Source: Symbiodinium kawagutii
Lineage: Eukaryota; Sar; Dinophyceae; Suessiales; Symbiodiniaceae
Length of the DNA: 64,000 nt
Direction of reading: 5' to 3'
NCBI GenBank assembly: GCA_009767595.1
Contig: VSDK01027669.1
Span: 337,397 to 401,396, forward strand
The stretch's first letter is position 1, and every line of letters starts with the position of its first letter. The notes under the pieces are model-generated. The model saw nothing but the letters and a program-made list of their open reading frames with translations. It was not told the origin of the DNA and ran no database searches. Of this stretch, positions 55,501 to 64,000 are shown piece after piece. The translations under genes and the position numbers were made by a program.

Positions 55501-58500
55501 TCCAGTAACGCCATACACAAACCAGGCAAAAGGTGTTTTCCTAATGGTCACCCTTGATATGGAAATTGGTGGAGTTTCTTGGAGGGAAAAGGGATGATTA
55601 CTTGCATCAGCAAAAGTTGGTTGGGGTGCAGCATGATTGGTGGGTTCTCCAGTACCTTCAATGAGAGCTTGTTTGTGACATGATAAACCCGAGAATAAAT
55701 GACCACCACTACTCTTGGATATTCTTGTGGCATCTAACCATCAGCCTGTCGCGAGAAAATTACATAGACCCATGACCCTAGTAATGCTTGCCGTGCTTGC
55801 CCATTGCCAGGCTTGCCACTTGATTGGTTGCTACACTGATTTATATACATGGTGGTTTCTCCAAGTAGGGGTACACCCAAATCATCCAATATTAGCAATT
55901 TGAATAAACCCACCATTTTTCGGGTTCCCTATTTTGAGAAACCACCCCATCACAACATATCACACCTTGGTTGACTGGCCGTTCTGGCTGTGCGCTTGGA
56001 ATGTCCTTCGCCAAGGAACTGCCATAGTCATCGTAGGAGGACGACTTACCCCAGCCTTTTCCCTTGGACTTGCCGTAGCTCTTCTCCTCAACAAGTCCAA
56101 CGATCAACCAACGAACTAGTGCTGCTGCAGCAACAACAACAACAACAACAACAACAACAGTGACCAAGACGACAACCGGAACAACCCAGCAACCGTTAAT
56201 GAATTACCCTGGTGCTATAGATGTCCTGTCTGTTGATTTTTGACATCCACACTGCTCACACGGAAATGCTTGAAGACAATGTCGTCGGATGTAGTCGACC
56301 CCATGACAAGCCCAGATTGGGCATGCAAGACTGCAGTCGCAGTCACAGATCTATGTTGAAAATGTAGAGTGCATTCATACACATGTAAATATATATATAT
56401 ATAGACATAATGATGTGCACATGTCACATGTCATTGCACGTGCAATCATGTACATGTACATATAATCATACATGTATTATATAATAATATTAGATATACA
56501 TAGATATACACAATATCTATACATGTCGTGTTTTTTCCTTACTACAAAGCCAAACCACAATGAGGATTCACGAATATCTCTTCACATCACCACCGTTCCC
56601 TGTCCTCATAGCCCCAGGAGTCGTAGGACTTGCCTTTGCCTGAGACCAGTTTCCGGTTGGAAGTTGAAATGGTTGGATCCATGGGCTTCCCCCGCTCGTT
56701 GTCATTGCCCTGGTTGATAATGACTCTCCATTGAGGGTTTTTGGCTTATGGTGAATGGTCTATGATGATATATGGCAAATGCGCAATCATTTTCTCGAGA
56801 CAATAAACTGTTGCTCGTTTATGAAAATGTTTCGACAAGAATGAGAAAGGTCGATTACTGCTCTTAACATCTGGGTTTTTCTCAAAATAAAGAACCCTCA
56901 AAGCATTGCTTTTCATCATTTTCAGTAATAAAACTACCATAAGTTTTGGCACCCCCAATTTGTAAACCACCACATCACCATTATGTAAGCATATTATTGT
57001 TGGTTATTATCCCCTACTAACCACTACAATCCCCTATAAAAAATGGTCAGAACCACCATATGGATGTTTCTCAAATTATGGGACCCCCAAATCATTCAGA
57101 ATTGACCATTTACAGTATTACCCCCAAATCATCCAATATTAACCATCTATATCCATCTGTAGCATTAAATCGACCTTTTTGGGAGGCTCTCTATTTTGAG
57201 AAGCCACCATATATTGTAGTTGTTTAGCCGTACGTTTGTCGGTTACGATCCCCTATCATTTCTTATTATGAACCATTAGAATTCCCTCTCATTTTAAGAA
57301 ACCACCATATAGTTGTTGTTTCACCATTCGTCTTAGCTATTATCCCCTGTTATTCACCATGATTGATGGTTGTAACCCTTCAAAAGCCACCATCTACCAC
57401 CACATATCATAGTTCGTATATCCCCTATGACTGTTGGTTATCATCCCCTACTATTAACCACTAACCATTGGTTGACCACCAACCAACCATCCACAAACCC
57501 AACCTACCACCAGCCATCCCAGCGCCTGAAGAGTAGCCCTTGGACTTTGGCGCGGAATAGGAATCCTGCGGTTCCAACGGTCACATGGTCAAGGCCGGGC
57601 AGGGAAACTAAAGCACCGGCCATGGTGGTTTCTCAAAGCCTTGACTGGTAAAGATTCCATATGATTTTCAAAGGTGTTTTATCAAAAATGACCACCAAAC
57701 CCTTGAGAAATTGTGTTGTTTGAATGATTTTACAGGGATTGTACTGGTTAATAATAGGGGAAAATAGTCAACAATAAGACCAAGATGGTGGTTTCTGCAG
57801 CTATAGCAACCCCAAAGTCATGGCTGGTTTATTAATTACTAGAAATGATTCGCATAAAGATGATAGGGGTACCCCTATAACTACACCTGGAGAAACCCCC
57901 AGGTAGCATCTTGAGGATTTTGATCTGCCAGTACTTTAAGTCGACTTTGTCTCCCCGCGAAGCAGGTATTCGAACTTCCAAAACCCATCGACCACTTGGT
58001 TTCTTCAATGGTTCCCAGAACAACCGCCGTGGCTCCATCCAAAAATGCAGGTGTTCAACTCCAAGAAATAAAGACGAAGTCTGAATTAATCATTTTTGCC
58101 TGTTTGAATGCATGTTGACCGACATATCATCTCATTAAGTTGCGATCTTTCCCAATATCTTGAGGGTGTTCACGCGACTGTCAGCACCAATATTTCAAAG
58201 TAGTTACTAGAAGCCACTCCATTTAGCTGGTAGTGGGCTAGTAGTCAACCCAAGCATTGCGGCAGACACCGTTGCAATAATCCCAGGTCTTCCCAACACT
58301 GCAGCATCGATTGTGATGCAGATACAGACACTATTAGTTCATCCTGCGAGGGTCTTGCCAAACCACTGGGGCCTTTGCTTAACCCACAGCCGCTGTCCAA
58401 GCAGCTTGATGGGATGAGTTGATTTCCCTAAGCCCGCGGGTGGCTGCTCAGGGTCCCTGGAGTAGCTTGGTCATTCCCAGGACAAATACACAGCTTCTGA

Positions 58501-61500
58501 CCTCAGAGTAGCATCCATATCACTATTACTGGCATTTGCTTAGAACCCTCCTGGTAGTTCCTGGTAGTTCCAGAGTTACTATTCGGCCCTGCAAAAGACT
58601 TGTGTGTACCGCTGCCCAACCAACAGCCAGATTGATAAGCAACAAGCCCATCTCATCATTGCCTTGATTATCACTTTTAATAAGCAATATCTCCATCTTA
58701 TCATTCCCTTAACCAGTAACCCCAGGGAACACAACTCATGTCACCTGATTGCCATCCTCCCAAGACTTGCTCTTGGACTTTCCCTTGCTGTCGCTCTTGC
58801 CCTTGCTGCCCTTGCTGCTCTTGCCCTTTCCCTGGCAGCGCGCGATAAGGGAGCTCTTAGAACGATCCCACCCTGCAACGGATACATCTCCATCAATGGA
58901 GTCGTTAGCACCCTAAAACCAGTTCGTTTGAAATGTGCAAAATGACCTTACTCCGGAAGGTTGAGGGGAATTCATGGATTCATACCCGCCTGTTATGCTT
59001 TTGAGAACTAGATTCATGTACCAGTCCCAAAATGAGAAGTGGAAATTGATCAGATCAACTTTCCAAAGGAATCCCTGAAAAGATCGAGGCAACAACCACG
59101 ATCCACTCAAAACTGATTTCATACGATTTCAACCATAGTCAACCCCAGTCAACCCCAGTCAACCCTAGTCAACCCCAGTGGCCGTGCAACAGAACGAGGC
59201 GGCATCCAACCCCTGCGCATCATGGCCTTGGGCTCCTCATCATACCTGAGCAGAGTGGCGATTTCATTGGTGAAGGGAAGAAATGATAAACCCAGTGGTA
59301 TCTTATGGTTTTTAGATATTAATAGATTGAATAATCATAGATAAACTTTTAACTATCAAATAAATTGTAATCTATGAATAGTGGAAAACCAATGATATGT
59401 ACCAGTGGTAAAGCAATGATTGTAAATAATGATAGATCAACAAGCATAGTAAATCAATTAATGGTATATTGTTATATTAACAACACGGAATGATAGATTA
59501 ACATAGATTAAGAACCATAGTAAACATGATTACAACCATAAGTGAATCATGGAGAATCTATGAAACCAATGGTTACCACAATAGGCGAACAATAGTTTCT
59601 AGATTGACAATGGAAGAAGCGACATAGGTCAATAACATGGTGGGTGATGATAACCCAATGATTGATGGTAACAAGATATAGAATGATTTGTGAATCATTG
59701 GTGAATCTATGCTCGCCATTGGTGAATAGATTAACAACATGGTAAACCAATGAAAATCCCATGGTGAAAGAATGGTTAAAAGCCATAGTAAATACATAGT
59801 AAATATCATGGCAACAATCTACATTGGCTAATAGATGAGCAACATAGAAATGACATAGGTTGAATTATTATGATTATAACTCTAATGTCCTAGCAAATTT
59901 ACCCTTATAACCTCTAGGGTGATAACATAGTAGTGAAACATAGATTCATAGCATGGTGAATTAAAATGATTACTTGCAAGGATAAAAAAATGGCGGCTTC
60001 TGAGTGGTTAAGTAAGGTGGCAAATTATGATAATTGTGACTGACAATGGTTGGATATGATATGATTGATCATAATCGCTAATAACATCTCATGATCCGTT
60101 GTGAACGTTGATTACTGGTTCATAATGGTTACTATGTTATTACAACCAACAATGGTTCATACCTTGGTGAATCCGCAGTGAATCTTAAATCCTTGATTCA
60201 CAATCGTTATCATCATAATGATCAATAGGTGAATAATTGTTAGCGCGATTCCGTGGTAGATGATTGGTTCATAACGGTCAGTGGTTATAACATGATTGAT
60301 AATATGATAAAGAACATGATTCACAAATGGTTAGTACATCATTTCCACATTAAATAAAGGTTCATTCATCTGAATCAAATGATCAATAACATAGTTCATG
60401 ATCTGATAAATTATTGGTTGGTATCACTATCAAACAATTCATAATTCGGTGATTATTATGAATAATTATGTTAAAATATGCTGCATAATAATGTTCTATG
60501 AGTTGAGAACCAACAATTATTAGATGCAAATGGCTCACAAGTTTACATATATATATATATAATAGCTTATCAGTAGTGGTTCGTAACGGTTCGTATCTCG
60601 TAATTGCTGATCATGCTTAAGCACTCACAGGCCTGTTTGCTTTTGGGATCACCCTTCCTCTTGCCAGCTTTCACAGACTACCTTTTAACTCTGCGCAACT
60701 ACATACCAATTCTGTGAAAAAGGCAAGTGATGGAGTTGTCCCTTCGGATTGTTCAAATGGTTGTGTTCATAAATGGTATTGTCCAACAACTGATGGTTTC
60801 CGTGTCAAAACATTCATGTCATAAATGGCCAGCTGAAAACATTCACCATCCCAAACAACATCGCACATACAGGCCCTACGCAGCAGTTTCAACTTTCAAC
60901 CTGTACTCCTCAAACAATATGCTATATCTTCGGTGAACATCTCATCATTTGGGTGGTTGGTTATGACTCATATATTGGAGTCAAACCTCTGAAGGATTTG
61001 AAAGATCTTGCTTCAAGAACCGGTGGATGTAACAAACCAACCGCAACCCTCTGAAGAAGACCGAAAATGAACAGCAAAAGTCTGTGCTACCAATCTTTTC
61101 GAGAGCGGAGACTCAATCCAAATCTACCTGGCTGACACCAGCCCCTGCCAAGATGCTTGCTCTTGCTCTTGCCTTTGCTCTTGCCTTTGCCCTTGCCTTT
61201 GGAGGGAGCAGCGTAATCGTCTTCATACTTGCCCTGACAGCACGAATGTCGCAAGGTGAAGGGTACTCTCGCACAAGCACCAAGCAGTTGTCCCAAGGCG
61301 CCCTTTGAAAGCCCGCCTGGCAGGATCTATAGCAGTTTAGGATAGTTTGGGGGAGAGTGCAGGATTCACAGGTTCTCAGAAAAGCCCAGCCATGTTTTCA
61401 CTCGTAAAACTCTGCTGCAAAGCCTCTAGTCTCATCGCGATTGGGTTGCTTGGAGTCGGGATGATCATCTCAGCAGCGTGGGTCTCAATACAGAATGGAT

Positions 61501-63399
61501 GTTCAAAACTGCACACACTTTATCTTTGACATTGGTTGTAGATTTGATGGCAACAAAAATGCTGCAGACACTCAGCCAGTAGGCCACTCGGGCCAAAGTC
61601 GCCGCACCATTCACTCAGCCATTCAGACACCCAGCTACTCACACTAAATGATCACCCAGTATTGAAAATCGTGAAACATATTGTAATCATTGTATGAGGG
61701 TGTCTCAAAATAGAGGACCCCAAGCATGGTTGGTTTATTGCTTGGCAAATAATCAAGATTGGATGATTTGGGGGTACCTCTATTTTGAGAAACCATCATG
61801 TAGGTGGGTTAATGCATCTATGTCATCATCAACTACGGTTTCTAAATGTCATCATTAAGCAATATTGTTGGTCATAGAGTCGCTTAATTAACTATTAATG
61901 TTGGTGATTATCACTATGATTGTTAACCATTGGTTTCTCTATGGTGGTTTTGTCCCCTATCAAAAACCATTATATATAACTATAATTAATCCTTATAAAA
62001 CCACGTCACATAACTATGTGTTTTACATGAAATCATCTAACCGTTGTCAACCATGCTTTGGCACCGGTCTGTGGTCGCCTTTCCCTTGGAGCTTCCCTTG
62101 GAACTTTTGCCCTTGCTCTTTCCTGCGGCGATGTTCCCGCAATGTACCCGAGATTTTGGTTGGTTGGAAAGTACAGTCAATCATGTATCTAAAAAAAAAC
62201 TTGTGGGGGCAAACGAGACATAACTGATTGTTGGTCCCCACTCACCAACAGTTTACCAAGGGTCTAATGACATGCATTACTGGTGATTCCATGTCCGTTC
62301 ATTGAGTAGGATGACAAAAGTTTTGGTTCTTTGTCAAAACACCCTGTTTGTGCTCTCATTCACATGTGGACCACAAGAACGGTCTCTTGTGACCAGTTTG
62401 GACGGACCCCTTGGCATCCGTCATTGATTCAATTGCTCCATGAGTCCTAGCAGGCCCCTGGTCGAGCCTTTGCCTTTGGCAGGTGCATCTGAGGACTTTC
62501 CACCTTTGCCCTGCCGCATGGGCAGCACTAGACTTCGCCAGAATGGCTACAGAATTTGTGAGAAAGGTTGTTTGGCATGAGGGCTCCATATCACCACCAT
62601 CATCCCTTGCTCCGAATCGCTCTAACATCACTGGCTAGCTTTGAAAAAGACCTGAACAAGCAACAGCCCAGCACGATCTGCCTTGCCCTTGCCTTTGCCC
62701 TTCCTCGGCAGCAAAAGGCATACCGAAACATACGGAAACTTGGTGTCAGACGTGTTGAAATGTCACCACGCCGATGGATAGCCTATTGGCTAGTGATGGT
62801 GAATAATGATGTCAGATGATTTATGGGGTTGACCACTGCAGAACTGACAAATAGTTCTGGCCAAAAGCAGAGGCACATGGATTAAGAATTCTGAACACCG
62901 ATATGAATCATAGCATGTCATAGCGCTGAAGCCGGTGCTTGCTGCTCCAAAATTTCTGCTAATGATTCGAGATCATTCATGGTAGTGGTTCAATGTGGTC
63001 CATAAGCCCTCGTTTCAAACATGTTAATGGTTAACGTTTGATGGTGAATGGATCTCAGCACGGGGATGATGCTCATGTGACTCATGGTCGACAATTCGTG
63101 TTTTTTCACAAACCTTTGTTTCATGCACGTTCATGCTTCATTGTCATGGTTCATGGTCCTTACTGGATGGTCATGATCCCAGATAGATAGCCACGTTTAA
63201 GCAAAATTGTGACTAGCAAAATTTACAATTCATGCGTGTTCATTCTTGATGGTTCATAGTTCATAGTGGATGGCCCCACCCTTCGTAGACCTTGCCACAA
63301 CAACGGGGGCTCGTCCTGGGGTTCTTCCCGTCGCTCGACGTCCCAGCATCGTCGTGCTCGATCCGCGGCCACGACCCTTACCTTTGCCTCGCCCACGGC
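52505..63399 (-). CDS. Gene C: 3' part of a third Alba-type gene copy (exons 10-21)
   Basis: Twelve minus-strand exons match exons 10-21 of genes A and B in order, phase and module content: GRGRGKGKGRG, GKGGKSSDAP, GKYEDDYAAPS, YDEEPK, a long K/S/G exon ending SWE, DSYSAPKSKG, SYDSWGYE, SSYDDY, a GKS run and a final SSYGSYGY stop. They total 554 nt in an open frame ending at TGA 52505-52507. No GT donor is used: 8 are GC and 3 GA. The Alba-domain exons 1-9 should lie beyond the right edge, so calling this an Alba gene rests on the tail and synteny with A and B. Introns are long (1.9 kb between exons 15 and 14) and AT-rich. Confidence 0.82.
53487..53546 (-). CDS. Gene C exon 20
   Basis: Encodes GKGKSSGKSGGKSSGKSG and SK; expanded to 60 nt against 24 in B and 39 in A, by repeats of GKS. 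Donor GC. Confidence 0.82.
54502..54598 (+). mobile_element. MITE family 2 copy, diverged
   Basis: GCTTGGTGGTTGAACCACCC..ATCAAAACCACCGATCAAT with GTCAACCAAGCATTCGAAAT inside. Confidence 0.65.
55849..55948 (+). mobile_element. MITE family 1 copy
   Basis: Nearly consensus: GGTGGTTTCTCCAAGTAGGG..CCCTATTTTGAGAAACCACC. It ends 75 bp before gene C exon 19. Confidence 0.82.
56023..56086 (-). CDS. Gene C exon 19
   Basis: Encodes EKSYGKSKGKGWGKSSSY and then DDY. Donor GC, phase 1. Confidence 0.84.
56128..56160. repeat. AAC microsatellite
   Basis: About 10 CAA/AAC units just upstream of gene C exon 19. Confidence 0.95.
56605..56639 (-). CDS. Gene C exon 18
   Basis: Encodes GKGKSYDSWGYE, first Gly split. 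Donor GA. Confidence 0.84.
56869..56973 (+). mobile_element. MITE family 1 copy, diverged
   Basis: TTTTTCTCAAAATAAAG at the left, AGTAATAAAACTACCATAAG in the middle, GTAAACCACCA at the right. Confidence 0.6.
57059..57210 (+). mobile_element. MITE family 1 copy with internal duplication
   Basis: Termini ATGTTTCTCAAATTATGGGA and CTATTTTGAGAAGCCACCA. The segment CCCCCAAATCATYCARWATT appears twice, giving about 150 bp. Confidence 0.7.
57526..57565 (-). CDS. Gene C exon 17
   Basis: Encodes DSYSAPKSKGYSS; lacks the second GGYS unit of gene B. Donor GC. Confidence 0.85.
57784..57900 (-). mobile_element. MITE family 1 copy, diverged
   Basis: GGTGGTTTCTGCAGCTATAG, middle GGCTGGTTTATTAATTACTA, and GGAGAAACCCCC. 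Confidence 0.65.
58757..58831 (-). CDS. Gene C exon 16
   Basis: Encodes GKGKSSKGSKGKSDSK and then GKSKSKSWE. Donor GA. Confidence 0.85.
59131..59180. repeat. Five copies of a 10-bp unit (AACCCCAGTC)
   Basis: Five units with two base changes, 47 bp downstream of gene C exon 15. Confidence 0.92.
59227..59245 (-). CDS. Gene C exon 15 (19 nt)
   Basis: Encodes YDEEPK after completing Lys; two codons shorter than in A and B. Donor GC. Confidence 0.77.
59280..60580. repeat. AT-rich degenerate repeat field in gene C intron 14
   Basis: Over 1 kb of loosely repeated GGTGAATCAATGGTAA, AACATGGT and TGATTATAAC words with no coding signal. Similar fields occur at about 18050-18400 and 25840-26200. Confidence 0.6.
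61157..61233 (-). CDS. Gene C exon 14
   Basis: Encodes GKYEDDYAAPSKGKGKGK and a KSKGKSKS run. Donor GC in phase 2; A uses GT and B uses GA here. Confidence 0.86.
61694..61799 (-). mobile_element. MITE family 1 copy
   Basis: TGAGGGTGTCTCAAAATAGA..CCTCTATTTTGAGAAACCAT with the TTGGTTTATT middle. Confidence 0.75.
62079..62122 (-). CDS. Gene C exon 13
   Basis: Encodes KSKGKSSKGSSKGK after completing Gly. Donor GC, phase 0. Three times the length of its gene A counterpart. Confidence 0.8.
62468..62510 (-). CDS. Gene C exon 12
   Basis: Encodes GKGGKSSDAPAKGK. Donor GC, phase 1. Intron to exon 11 is only 171 bp. Confidence 0.85.
62682..62703 (-). CDS. Gene C exon 11 (22 nt)
   Basis: Encodes KGKGKGK after one base. 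Donor GC. Confidence 0.76.
63360..63399 (-). CDS. Gene C exon 10
   Basis: Encodes GRGRGKGKGRGRG with split first Gly. Donor GA in phase 2, as in A and B. Rightmost exon of this gene in the window. Confidence 0.8.
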
Positions 63400-63857
63400 C
63401 TGCGGAGATCACGAGAGACGTCAGCAAGTGGAGAATGGAAAATGTCAGATTTTTTTCGGGTCCATTCTTTTCATCTTTTGATGAAAATTTTGGTCTATGA
63501 TTTGAATAGATATATATACAAATATAAGTACAACTTTTAAAATCCTTTGAATACCTTAAAATGCGTTATTCAGTTCATTGAATCTGGGTTTCTGGTGAGG
63601 TGTTTGATTTTAGGGGAAGAGCATTGCCCATCATACCGCTAGTGAATCCCTCTCTATTTCTTGAACACCCCACCAAAAGCCTGTTTGAATGGACAACTGG
63701 TCTTCATTTGTATGTTGCAGTAGCTATGTATCTTGTCTGTCAATCGGTTTGTCTCCCCGTCCTTCTGTCTGTGGCTTGTCTTTCTCTCTGTGACTCTGCA
63801 TGTCTGTCTGTGTGCAGATATGTGTGCATTTGTATTGATCTCTGTGCATTCGGTGGT

Positions 63858-63920
63858 ATGTATATATATATATATATAAATATAAACCGCGTACGTATAT
63901 ATATATATATATATAATTGT
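63858..63920. repeat. TA-rich microsatellite
   Basis: Two TA runs (63859-63878 and 63895-63915) around AACCGCGTACG. Confidence 0.93.
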
Positions 63921-64000
63921 ACTGTAAATATCTGTATATTTTTTCCCTCTCGCCTGTGGAAGCAAGTCTGCTGCGGCGATGCATTATAATTCTGCCACGG

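Noticed and set aside
55770-55820. GC-rich patch reading GKHGKH on the minus strand between gene C exons 19 and 20
   Set aside because: No AG followed by G gives a frame-compatible exon, and A and B have no counterpart. It may be a decayed exon.
1-64000. Dinoflagellate spliced-leader relics
   Set aside because: I looked for the TTTTGGCTCAAG core by eye on both strands and found no convincing match; only TTTTGGCTCA near 53690, judged chance.

Overview
The window reads as nuclear DNA of a eukaryote, most probably a dinoflagellate. Exons are 14-83 nt and scattered through introns of roughly 0.2-3.5 kb. Only about a quarter of the intron donors are GT; the rest are GC or GA. All 52 acceptors I placed are AG followed by G. 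Genes lie head to tail on one strand, and the introns are full of short inverted-repeat elements and microsatellites. There are no bacterial-style genes. Two assembly gaps (30133-30280 and 45496-45567) show this is a draft assembly. The dinoflagellate call is an inference from these traits; I found no spliced-leader sequence.

The main content is a head-to-tail array of three paralogous genes, all on the minus strand. Gene A runs from an ATG at 27591 to beyond the left edge. Gene B is complete, from an ATG at 48219 to a TGA at 30302. Gene C shows exons 10-21, with its stop at 52505 and its 5' part beyond the right edge. Exons 1-8 encode an Alba-domain protein, by similarity to the plant/protist Alba family whose members carry C-terminal RGG tails. 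Exons 9-21 encode a long, low-complexity, basic tail of RG, KG, KYDDY, SYDSWGYE and YG modules. Intron positions and phases agree between copies, and the 21-exon model of gene B sums to an uninterrupted frame of about 320 codons.

Region by region: 1-27.6 kb is gene A, with a 5'-truncated LINE (RT ORF 20955-23288) inserted in its intron 4. 27.6-30.3 kb is a spacer. 30.3-48.2 kb is gene B; its intron 2 carries a 1.19-kb element (45089-46278) with 41-bp terminal inverted repeats and an 8-bp target duplication, filled with a degenerate minisatellite and inserted into an older MITE. 48.2-52.5 kb is a spacer. 52.5 kb to the end is the 3' part of gene C. At least three MITE-like families (one with more than 20 copies and TA target sites) and many simple repeats occupy introns and spacers.

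Alba proteins bind RNA and/or DNA, and the RG/KG-rich tail would add further nucleic-acid binding. The array may raise dosage or supply tail variants of one protein; that is inference.
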